DNA from: Phaeodactylibacter luteus
Lineage (GTDB): Bacteria; Bacteroidota; Bacteroidia; Chitinophagales; Saprospiraceae
Assembly (NCBI RefSeq): GCF_007993045.1
Contig: NZ_VOOR01000034.1
Coordinates: 1-58,456 of the forward strand
DNA: 58,456 nt
Reading direction: 5' to 3'
Below, piece by piece: positions 1 to 8,400 of this stretch; within the stretch, counting starts at the first letter, position 1, and each line of letters opens with the position of its first letter. Under the pieces are notes generated by a model. The model was not told where the DNA came from. It did no database searches and worked only from the letters and a program-made list of their open reading frames with translations. The position numbers and the translations under genes are program-made.

Positions 1-814
1 CTACACTGCTCAGCCCGTCGCCGTTGCAGAACCACCGCTGGGCGAGGTAATCTGGCGGCGTATCACAAAACCCATCAGCGGCAATGGCACAGTTGGAACC
101 ATCGACGAGCTCTACAAAAGCAGTATCGATGATCAGGGTGTCCTCAATCAGGGTATCTTGAAAAAAGGTGTAATCATAAGTGACGAGGGCTGGTGCAGGC
201 TCATCAAACGCGGGCGGTATGCTGCCGTCATAGCTGATGCCGCCTTCCCAGCCCAAAAAGGGGTGGGGCAATCTCAGGGCATGCCCAAATTCATGTGCCC
301 AAGTGTTATCGTTGGGCCCGGAGCAGCCTTTGCTCATGGCAATGCCCGCATACGGCAGGTTGTAGCCGCAGTTGCCGGCAGGGTCGCTCACGAAGTAGAT
401 GTTGAGGGTGCTGTCTACGTTGCTGGCAAACATCATGTCGGCACCTTCCAGGACAGAATCATGGGAGTACCAGGCTGAATTGTTGTGGTAGCGGATATCG
501 CCTTTGATAAAAAACTGGATATTGGCCTCGCTATAGCTGCCGTTGAGCTTGCAGAAAGCCTCTTTTAGGCTGGCTACCCTAAAATAGCCTGCCCCATTGT
601 CTGTACCGACAATATGAATGGTAAGGGGGACGTAAAGGGTGCTGTCTGACCGCTGCGGATAAGCCTGTGGGGCACGCTGATAGTTTTTGAGCCATTCGCT
701 TTTGCCAGGGGCGGTCCCGCACGGGGCTTTCCATTGGCCATGCAAAGGGGCTTGCCCCATGAGGGCAGCTGCTGTAGATAAAAATAACGCGATAAGGGAT
801 AGCCTAAGGTACAT
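1..814 (-). CDS. M43-like secreted zinc metalloprotease, C-terminus beyond window edge
   Basis: The gene runs off the left edge of the window; 271 codons are present. Starting at the ATG at 814 gives an N-terminal signal peptide (hydrophobic segment about residues 5-19). A zinc motif HEFGHALRLPH has H174, E175, H178 and H184, followed by P-F-L-G-W-E. It is clearly paralogous to the next two genes upstream: same order of motifs, and the same D-G-x-C-D-T-P-P-D-Y segment near the cut. Pappalysin-type (M43) enzymes normally have Gly three residues before the third His; here that position is Arg. The protein should be exported and probably carried a T9SS sorting domain like its paralogues, but that part is not in view. 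It is the last gene of the tandem array as transcribed. Family assignment is from motif and paralogy, substrate unknown. Confidence 0.85.
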   Translation of the reverse strand, partial: MYLRLSLIALFLSTAAALMGQAPLHGQWKAPCGTAPGKSEWLKNYQRAPQAYPQRSDSTLYVPLTIHIVGTDNGAGYFRVASLKEAFCKLNGSYSEANIQFFIKGDIRYHNNSAWYSHDSVLEGADMMFASNVDSTLNIYFVSDPAGNCGYNLPYAGIAMSKGCSGPNDNTWAHEFGHALRLPHPFLGWEGGISYDGSIPPAFDEPAPALVTYDYTFFQDTLIEDTLIIDTAFVELVDGSNCAIAADGFCDTPPDYLAQRWFCNGDGLSSV

Positions 815-840
815 AAGGGTAAGGATTAGCGTGCTGTAAG

Positions 841-881
841 ATAAAAAATCCCGGTGAGATCGGCTCACCGGGATTTTTTAT
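841..881 (-). terminator. Bidirectional intrinsic terminator
   Basis: An 18-bp perfect inverted repeat (ATAAAAAATCCCGGTGAG, loop ATCGG, then its complement) has A-rich and T-rich ends, so it reads as a terminator in either direction. It lies 26 bp past the stop codon of the protease gene at 907-2376 and 27 bp before the start of the next protease gene, so it should separate the two transcripts. Confidence 0.85.
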
Positions 882-906
882 CATTGTGGTTTGGGCATGC
901 TTGGCC

Positions 907-2376
907 TTATTTTATCAAGAGTTTATGGACATCAGACAGCCCCTGCCCGCTAATGCGTACGACATACAGGCCAGTAGCAAGGCCTGCCGTTGAGCATTGG
1001 AGGGTGCGTTGCCCCTGTAGGGCATAATTGCGCACAGCCTGCCCTGCTGTATTGCTGATCTGCACATTGACCGTGCCTATTGGTGCTTGCCCGAGCTGTA
1101 TGTTCAGGTCTTCCCCCTGTTTTAGCGGCTGTGGGAATATTTGGGTTTGGCTTTCTATGCCCTCTTCTCGTGTTGTAGTGAGCGTGCCTACTGAAAAAGT
1201 GGATGGCATGCCGGGCGAAGTACAAGCATCGTATTTGCCGTAAGGCTGTACCCGCCACAGGTAAGTGCGGTTGGGCTGCAGATCGGTGAGGGTGATGCTG
1301 TTGGTAGAAGTGCCGTAGGTACGGAAGTTGATGGATCCTTGGGTAACGGGGATGAAAAGGTCGAGGTCAACTGCATAGCCAATGGCATTGGGGAAAGGCT
1401 CCCAAGAAAGGGTGACGCCGCCCGCCCCTTCGATGATTTCCCCTTCTGCTGGCGAGATCACCGTTACGCTAGTGGTGTCTAGGTAGACGGGGGCGCTTTG
1501 GTCATAGAGCAGCCCTGGGCGCTGGAAGTTGATATTGGCGCGCATGGCTTCAATCTGCTCGTTGGAAAAGCGGTTCATGCAGCCATCATTGGAGTAGCTC
1601 ATAAAGAGGCTGCCGTCGGAGCGGAACAGAGAGTCGACTGGGTCGCGCTGCTGCACATTGCTCTGTCCCTGGCCGTTGCAGTTCCAGCGGTAGCTGAGGT
1701 AATCTGCGGGCGTATCGCAAAATCCGTCCCCGGAATTGGCGCAGTTGCTGCCGTCTACGCGCTCCACCTGCCGGTTGTTGACAAAGGCAGGGGTAGGGTC
1801 GGCAGGCGAGTAGTCGGTGCCTTCCCATCCGGAAAAAGTATGGGGGAGAGAGAAAAAGTGCCCTAGCTCATGGGACCAAGTGTGGTCGCCAGGCCCGGAG
1901 CAGCTTTTGGCCATAGCCACAGCGTTGCCTCCCGGGGAGTAGTAGCCGCAGTTGCCAGCAGGCGAGCTGACGAAGTAGCAGTTGACGGTATTGGGCACGT
2001 TGTTGCTCTGCATCATCTGAAAGCCCTGCTGGAAGTTGTGGTCAAAATAATTGTCATTATCGATATAGCGGATGTCCCCTTCTATAAAGAACTGAATATT
2101 GGCAGGCACAAAATCTTCATTAATGGTGCATACGGCTTCCAAGAGGGTCGGCATAGGCAGGTAGCCTTCGCCTTCGTCGCTGCCCACTAAGTGTATGGTA
2201 AGCGGTATGTAGAGGATGTCTGATGACCGGGTTTGGAAAGCCGATTTATCCTGTTGATAGCGTTGCAGCCACTCGCTGCGGCCAGGGGGCGTGCCGCAAT
2301 AAGAGGATTGTGCAACGGCAGAGAAGGGTACGAGGAACAGCAGCGCTAGGCTGGCGAGTGTAAATTTCATAGTCAT
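907..2376 (-). CDS. M43-like secreted zinc metalloprotease with FN3-like and T9SS type A sorting domains
   Basis: A 489-residue exported protein. Residues 1-22 are a signal peptide ending A-V-A-Q. The catalytic domain has HELGHFFSLPH with H169, E170, H173 and H179, and a possible Met-turn in F-M-S-Y-S-N-D near residue 265. In the pappalysin/M43 consensus a Gly precedes the third His by three residues; here it is Ser. Residues about 300-400 form a fibronectin-III-like module (W-E-P-F-P-N-A, then Y-L-W-R-V-Q-P-Y). The last 80 residues are a T9SS type A sorting domain starting I-F-P-Q-P-L and ending L-L-I-K. It should cross the outer membrane by T9SS and act on extracellular protein or peptide. 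ATGs at 2376 and 2370 are both possible starts. It is the middle gene of a tandem paralogous array. Confidence 0.9.
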   Translation of the reverse strand: MTMKFTLASLALLFLVPFSAVAQSSYCGTPPGRSEWLQRYQQDKSAFQTRSSDILYIPLTIHLVGSDEGEGYLPMPTLLEAVCTINEDFVPANIQFFIEGDIRYIDNDNYFDHNFQQGFQMMQSNNVPNTVNCYFVSSPAGNCGYYSPGGNAVAMAKSCSGPGDHTWSHELGHFFSLPHTFSGWEGTDYSPADPTPAFVNNRQVERVDGSNCANSGDGFCDTPADYLSYRWNCNGQGQSNVQQRDPVDSLFRSDGSLFMSYSNDGCMNRFSNEQIEAMRANINFQRPGLLYDQSAPVYLDTTSVTVISPAEGEIIEGAGGVTLSWEPFPNAIGYAVDLDLFIPVTQGSINFRTYGTSTNSITLTDLQPNRTYLWRVQPYGKYDACTSPGMPSTFSVGTLTTTREEGIESQTQIFPQPLKQGEDLNIQLGQAPIGTVNVQISNTAGQAVRNYALQGQRTLQCSTAGLATGLYVVRISGQGLSDVHKLLIK

Positions 2377-2447
2377 ACTAAAGCGTGTGTGGTAAGGGAA
2401 AGTATTCCGGTGCCCGTTTGGCGTTTTCCGGCAATGATACGTAAAAC

Positions 2448-2485
2448 AAAGCGCCTGGCAACCGATTTGGTTGGCCAGGCGCTTT
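2448..2485 (-). terminator. Intrinsic terminator after the 2525-4069 protease gene
   Basis: The arms AAAGCGCCTGGC and GCCAGGCGCTTT pair perfectly; inside them AACC/GGTT extends the stem with one bulged G, leaving loop GATTT. It lies 39 bp downstream of the stop codon of the minus-strand gene. The AAA/TTT ends fit a terminator. Confidence 0.8.
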
Positions 2486-2524
2486 ACTGTCTGAGGATTT
2501 GTCGTTCAGCAGCTAACCGGCGGG

Positions 2525-4069
2525 TTATTCGCTGACGATGATACGCTGGAATTCCCGTCCGCTCTGGGCGCGGATTTCCAGCAAGTACGCTCCTGCAGGC
2601 AGAGGCTGATTGTTGAGCTGAATAACGCTGCTGCCTTGTGCAATAGCGTAAGCGCCCAGATTTTGCAGCAGCTGCCCAGAAAGGCCATAGATGGCGAAGG
2701 AAGCTTCAAATGACTGCTTGGACTTGATGGCCACATTGAGCAGGTCAGCAGACTTGAGGGGGTTGGGAGATACTTGGAACTGCTCTACCAGGTCAATATG
2801 GCGGGTATCAACAGTACCGCCGGTAGTGAAAGCGCCAGCCCCGGAGAAGTCTGTGCACGCCCGGTAAGCGCTGAATGGGCGCACCCGCCAAAAATAGTTA
2901 GTATTGGCGCTTAGGGATTCAATGACCTTGGAAGTGCCATACACTACCTCATCGTATACCATGACGGTATTGGAGAAAGTAGGCAGGCGGGAAATCTGCA
3001 GCAGGTAAGCCTGAGCACCCTCTACGGCGTCCCAGTTTAGGTTGACGGCATTGTACCCAGGCACGATCTCGCTGTTGATCGGTGATACCAGCTCAGGTAC
3101 AGCTGTGATCTCATCCAGTACTGGCACATGGTTGGTCCGGATGCGCTGCCGCTGTATGGACTGATAGTCCGCTTGCATCAGCGCGATCTGATCGTCGGAA
3201 AAGAAGTATTCGTCCCGGTCGCAGTTTAGGAAGTAGCTCATGAAAAGGCGCTCTTCGGGGTCCAGCACATCCCCGTTGCGGTCGCGCACTTCTTCAGTAA
3301 AGTTGCAGTTATTCCAGCCAAAGCCAAAACCATAGTTGGCAGGAGTATCACAAATCATATCACCAGCATTGTTGCAATTGCTGCCGTCGGCCAGTTCCAC
3401 GGGGGTTACGCCGTTGGGGGCCACGGTTTGCGTGACCGGGTTGCCGTGTGTGGCTTCATCCCATACTTCGAAATCCCAGCCGTTGAAAGGGTGGGGGAGG
3501 CTGAAAAAGTGGCCGAACTCATGCGGCGCGGTGCTATTGCTGCCGCTCACTTCACTTTTCTTGAGCACCAGCCAGTCTTTCGCCGGCGTGTAGTACCCTA
3601 GAGTTTGCCCGATGCTCTGCCCGCTGGTGTTGGCGTTGTTCGGGATGAAAACGTTGATGGCATTGTTGTCTTTCTGGAACTCCATGATGGTGTTCTGAGT
3701 AGCCGAGTGGTTTTCGTATACGGTATTGTTGTAAATTTCGTTCATGCCGTCCTTCATATAGAACTGGAAACCTACGGGCTCGAAATCTGCATTTAGGGCA
3801 CAGAGCTGATCGAGGACCCTGGCAGGTGAAATACGCCCAGAGCCGTCTGATTTGCCAATGAGGTGGAATTTGACGGGTATGTAGACGACGTCCCGCTGTA
3901 CGATGAGGCCTTGTTCCAGGGCTGCTTTGTTTTCAAGCAGGCGCTCTGTAATGAGGTGGGCATCTTCTTGGGTAATGCCACAAGCGGCATGGTGCTGATG
4001 CTCCTGAGCGAGCATAGGGGCGGCAAGGCATGCGGCTGTGCAGATAGTCAGCGCTAATTGTTTAAGCAT
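2525..4069 (-). CDS. M43-like secreted zinc metalloprotease with T9SS type A sorting domain
   Basis: A 514-residue paralogue of the two genes downstream. Residues 1-21 are a signal peptide ending M-L-A-Q. The motif HEFGHFFSLPH has H183, E184, H187 and H193, again with Ser in place of the usual Gly, followed by P-F-N-G-W-D. Next come the shared D-G-S-N-C-N-N-A-G-D-M-I-C-D-T-P segment and F-M-S-Y-F, the probable Met-turn region. A fibronectin-III-like module (Y-L-L-Q-I-S-R-L, then Y-F-W-R-V-R-P-F) spans about 330-420. The C-terminus V-S-P-N-P-L to R-I-I-V-S-E is a T9SS type A domain. It differs from the 489-residue paralogue mainly by insertions in the catalytic domain. Secreted protease is well supported; specificity cannot be read. 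Confidence 0.9.
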   Translation of the reverse strand: MLKQLALTICTAACLAAPMLAQEHQHHAACGITQEDAHLITERLLENKAALEQGLIVQRDVVYIPVKFHLIGKSDGSGRISPARVLDQLCALNADFEPVGFQFYMKDGMNEIYNNTVYENHSATQNTIMEFQKDNNAINVFIPNNANTSGQSIGQTLGYYTPAKDWLVLKKSEVSGSNSTAPHEFGHFFSLPHPFNGWDFEVWDEATHGNPVTQTVAPNGVTPVELADGSNCNNAGDMICDTPANYGFGFGWNNCNFTEEVRDRNGDVLDPEERLFMSYFLNCDRDEYFFSDDQIALMQADYQSIQRQRIRTNHVPVLDEITAVPELVSPINSEIVPGYNAVNLNWDAVEGAQAYLLQISRLPTFSNTVMVYDEVVYGTSKVIESLSANTNYFWRVRPFSAYRACTDFSGAGAFTTGGTVDTRHIDLVEQFQVSPNPLKSADLLNVAIKSKQSFEASFAIYGLSGQLLQNLGAYAIAQGSSVIQLNNQPLPAGAYLLEIRAQSGREFQRIIVSE

Positions 4070-4251
4070 GTGTACTTATTTTTTCTTATCAACGAATGGG
4101 GCATTGCTGCGGTTGAAGCAATCAGAAAATAATGTTGGGGGCTCAGTGCAGGACTGAACTGCCCTGACAGGCAAAAGTAGTAAAAAATTGGGGTTGGAAA
4201 TGTCTGTGAAACACCAAATAGGGCAAAGGGGGAAGGGGGCAAAATGGCTGA

Positions 4252-4298
4252 GCCCCTCCCACAAGCTTTAGCACAACGCCAAGGCTTGTGGGAGGGGC
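4252..4298 (-). terminator. Strong palindrome between the PorP/SprF-like and protease genes
   Basis: The arms GCCCCTCCCACAAGC and GCTTGTGGGAGGGGC are perfect 15-bp complements with a 17-base loop. It lies 28 bp downstream of the minus-strand stop codon at 4326. There is no clear T-run, so it may be a 3' stabilising or processing hairpin as much as a terminator. Confidence 0.6.
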
Positions 4299-4325
4299 CG
4301 CGATAGGTTAGCGGGCTCAGCCTGT

Positions 4326-5375
4326 TTAGAAGTTCGGGCAGTTGACACGGGTACGCCAGCTAGCAGGCTGCACATAGATGAAGCTGACTTCAAACGCACC
4401 CCGGGAGTTGTTGGCGGTTTTTAAGACAGAGGTGGTCACATCGTAGCTCAGGCCGATGTTCCAGCGGTCCATTTCCAATACTGTTGTCGCGACAATAGCA
4501 TCGAGTGCAACCCCTGATTCCAGTTGGTTGGACAAGTGGGCCCAGCCTCCAGCGCGGATAGCTACTTCCCGCCAATCTCGGTTGGTATATCTGAAGTTGG
4601 CCCCTACCGTGGTGCTGAAGTGTTTGCCCTGCCCCATGACGGCCACAGCCGGCAATAAGCTCAGCCCGCCTGCTAAAGGGAGCTCCCCTCCGGTATGTGC
4701 TACCCAGCGCATATCAAGGCTGGAAGTACTGCCTTCTGCAAAGGAGATGTTGGGCTGGTTCAGGTGCATAAGTGAGCCGCCTACATAATAGCTGAGGTTG
4801 TCATCAAAGGTAATGTACCACAACAGCCCAGCGTTGAAATCTAAAAAGAGGTCGGTGTTGAGCTCATCTTCAAAGCCCTCACCGTTGTCGCCACCGAAGT
4901 CTATAGTGCCATTTTCTTCATTAAACTGCCTGCTGAACCAAAGCCGCTGCCAGTTGAGCCCATGCTGCCCAAACCCGACCTGTGCCCCGGCTACCAGGTA
5001 TTGGGTGTAAGGGCTGTAGCCAGAGCCGCCGAGCTGTTTCATAAAGGAGGCACCTAAGTGGGCTTTTGAACGGTTGAACCCAGAAAGGCCTACTTCATCC
5101 CGCATCGCATTCAGCCCTACGGCAAAGAAGTCGCCCTGCTGTACCCGGAAGCGCATGTCAAAGCTTGCTGCGATGGTACGGTAGGGGTTGTTGTCCAAAA
5201 TCGCAGGGTAGAGGTCACGGTAGTTAGCAACAAAACGCATCCGGCCTTCAAAGACGCCGGTCATGGCAGGGTTCATCTCAAGCGGTGCTGCGTAAAACTG
5301 TGACAGCCGTGGGTCCTGTGCCTGCAGCGCTGCCATGGCTAGCAAAAAGGTAATCAGGGTAAAGGTAAAACGCAT
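4326..5375 (-). CDS. PorP/SprF family type IX secretion-associated outer membrane protein
   Basis: 349 residues from the ATG at 5375. That start is preferred over an upstream GTG at 5408 because it opens directly on a signal peptide ending L-Q-A-Q. The family signature follows: D-P-R-L-S-Q-F-Y, then P-L-E-M-N-P-A-M-T-G-V-F-E-G, then N-Y-R-D. The rest is a series of amphipathic strands consistent with an outer-membrane beta-barrel. PorP/SprF paralogues are usually encoded directly downstream of giant T9SS type B cargo proteins and are thought to help export or anchor that cargo. Here the cargo gene ends 70 bp upstream on the same strand, so the two probably form one transcription unit. The pairing role is inferred from the family, not seen directly. 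Confidence 0.9.
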   Translation of the reverse strand: MRFTFTLITFLLAMAALQAQDPRLSQFYAAPLEMNPAMTGVFEGRMRFVANYRDLYPAILDNNPYRTIAASFDMRFRVQQGDFFAVGLNAMRDEVGLSGFNRSKAHLGASFMKQLGGSGYSPYTQYLVAGAQVGFGQHGLNWQRLWFSRQFNEENGTIDFGGDNGEGFEDELNTDLFLDFNAGLLWYITFDDNLSYYVGGSLMHLNQPNISFAEGSTSSLDMRWVAHTGGELPLAGGLSLLPAVAVMGQGKHFSTTVGANFRYTNRDWREVAIRAGGWAHLSNQLESGVALDAIVATTVLEMDRWNIGLSYDVTTSVLKTANNSRGAFEVSFIYVQPASWRTRVNCPNF

Positions 5376-5404
5376 AATCTGTTGTTTTTTTAGATCAGGA
5401 ATGA

Positions 5405-5435
5405 CCACCGGGCACTTTGCTTGTGCGCCCGGTGG
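5405..5435 (-). terminator. Hairpin in the gap between the giant cargo gene and the PorP/SprF gene
   Basis: CCACCGGGC and GCCCGGTGG form a 9-bp perfect stem with a 13-base loop, just after the stop codon of the giant gene. It lacks a T-run. It could reduce, rather than stop, read-through into the PorP/SprF gene. Confidence 0.45.
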
Positions 5436-5445
5436 CTAGCCAGGC

Positions 5446-8400
5446 TTATCGTATAAGGGTGGATTGGCCGCTGAAAGCTTCCGCTCTGCCATCCTCGTAT
5501 TCAACAATCGCTTTCCAGACGTACACGCCAGGCTGTAGCATAACCCCTCTGAAGGAGCCATCCCAGCCGCGGCTGTCGTCATTGACCGGGAACTCTTCTG
5601 CTTTGTAGACCATTTCGCCCCAGCGGTCAAAAACTTGGAACTCTAGCACTTGTGTGCCAGATTGCCCGTGCACAACGAGCACGTCATTGGTGCCGTCTCC
5701 ATTTGGGGTAAACCCAGTAGGGACTTCTACCACTCGTGGCTTGTTGACGTATATCCGGATCTGATCGGTCGCTGTGCAGCCATTTTCGTCCACCCCCCTC
5801 AGCTCGTAAAGGATAGAGTATTCTGGCGAAGCTACAGGGTCAGGGCATTTGGTACAGCTCAGTGTGCCACTGTAGGGTGCCGTCCAGTCAAACTGAATGA
5901 AGCCTTGCTGGTTTTCAGCAGTCGCCATCAGCTGTATGCTGTCGCCAAGCAATAGCTCTGCGCTGCCAGGGCCTGCGTCAACAATCAGCGCAGGCGGGGC
6001 TGGCACGGTCACTTCCTCGAAGGTCGTACAGCCTTTGGCATCCCGGATATAGACGCTGTAAGTGCCGGAAGCCAGCCCAATAAGCGTATTAGAGCCTACA
6101 AAAAAGTCATTATCAAGGCTCAGGCGATAGGGCAGGGTGCCGCCTGATGGAGCCGCAGTAATGCTGCCGTTTTCATCCCCGGCACAAACCGGCTGCTCGG
6201 CGCTCAGGTCTACCAAGAGCGGCTCAGGCTCTTCAATGCTGAATAGGGCAGTAAACTCGCACCCGTTGGCATCTGTAACGGTATAATCATAACCGCCTGC
6301 CGAAAGCCCTGTGGCTATGCGGGAGACCGCACCGGTCGACCAGCTAAAAGCATAGGCAGGGGTGCCGCCGCTCGCGCTCACCACAGCTTCGCCTATTGCG
6401 TCGCCAAAGCAGTCGTTGTCTGTTGTTGCTATGCTTGCGGTCAGCTCGGGAGGCTCGGGGACCGTAATGCTGGCCATGCCCATGCAGCCGTTGTCATCGG
6501 TAATGGTAAGGGTGTACATGCCTGCAGACAGGTTGGCAGCAGTGTCCTGTTGCTGGCCATCGCTCCAAAGATAGCTGAATGGCGGGTTGTCGCCCTGCAC
6601 CATCAAAGGGGCTGCCCGGCCATCTTCCCCTCCAAAACAGCTTACGCTATCTGCGCCCAGCTCGGCAGTAATGGCGATAGGGTCTGCCAGAAAGCGCTCG
6701 CTCTCTTTTTCGCAGCCTTGCCCATCCGACACTGTCACCGAGTAGGTAATTCCGCCGGCCAGGTTTTCTGTGATGGGGCCATCCTCTCCGGTCGACCAGC
6801 TGATGGTGTAATCGTCAAAGGTGGTACCATTGCCGCCGGTAATAAGGTTGATGCCTAAGCGGCCGTCTACAAAGCCGTTGCAGGAAGGGGGGGTCGCAAT
6901 GACGAGGAAGTTCAAGTCCTCCAGGTCTTCTGGCACAATATCTGCGGTAGCCGTACAGCCGTTCCCATCGGTTACGGTCACGGTATAGCTTATGGTATCA
7001 AGCCCAATAGCCGTCGCGGTATTCTGGCCGTTGCTCCAGCTGTAAGAATACCCGCCAGTGCCACCGCTCCCGGTAGCCAGTACCTGATTGGCCTGCTCCC
7101 CGAAGCAGCCTTGCTGCACCTGCTCTAGTGAAAGGGCAACGGCTTCCTCGGGCTCAGTGATTGTGGTGCTTGTAGCAAAAACGCACCCGTTGGCATCTGT
7201 GATGGTCACATTGGCCTCTCCTGCTGCCCATTGGGTGGAAAGGCTGTCTGTCTGATCATTGCCCCAAACGTAGGTATAAGGCGCAACGCCCCCAGCTGGG
7301 ATGACAGCTGCTGTGCCATCTTCGCCTCCAGTACAATTGACCGGCGTGGCCGCAAAATTGGCGGAAAGGGGCATTGGCTCCGCTATATTTACGGATTGTG
7401 AAATGGTGCACCCGTTGCCGTCAGTAATGAGCACTGTATAGGCCCCAGCTTCAAGCATAGTGGCCGCCGAATCAATCTGATTAAGGGGGTCGTTCCACTC
7501 GAAGGCATAGGGGGCAGTGCCTCCTGAACTGATGACCGTTGCGGTACCCGTATTGCCTCCATTGCATAGGGCCGGGGTAGCGAGTATGGTGTCGATGGCC
7601 AGCGCATTTGGCGCGGAGAGCGTGGTGCAAATGCTCTCTACACAGTTGTTTCCGTCAGTTACGGTAAGGCAATACGCTCCGCCATTGAGGCTGGTGATTT
7701 CTTGGGTAGTGCTCATATTGCTCCAGAGGTAGCTGTAGTCAGGGACACCGCCGGAAACTATAGCCTGAATGCTGCCATCAAAGGTGCTGTTGCAATTGGG
7801 GGGCGAAAGCGTAAGCTCGATCACAATAGAGTCTGGCTGTACAAGGGCAGCCGATTCTACAGCTGTACAGCCGTTCTCGTCAGTCACCGTAACGGAATAG
7901 CTCCCAGCTTCAAGATCTGAGATAGCAGGCCCGTTTGCTGCAGGGCCGGTGCTCCATTCGTAGGCATATAAGCCTGTGCCCCCATTGGCAGTAACGGCCA
8001 TTGCGCCTTGCGCTGCTCCGTGGCAGGCAATCAGGTTGGTGACCTGAATGTTTGCGGTCAGGGTATCGGGCTCGGTGAGCCCAAAGGTCAGGGTGTCGGC
8101 GCAGCCGAAGTTGTCCGTAGCAATGAGCTCGTAATCTCCTGCGGCCAGATTGGTGAACAGCCCGGTATCCTGAGCCATGCCCCCGTTCAGGGAGAAGGTG
8201 ATGGGGGCTGTACCCCCGGTGGTGGAAAACAAGGCCTCCCCATCTGAAAAACCAAAACAGCTGGGGTTGATAAGGGTATCCTGAGCAAGCGCCAGATCGC
8301 AGAAGTTGATGCCGCAAGTGGCTGAGCCGATCTCAACGGGGCAGTCAAGTACAGCGCCACCGGTATAAACCCGGACCTCAAAAAGCACTTCATCCCCATT

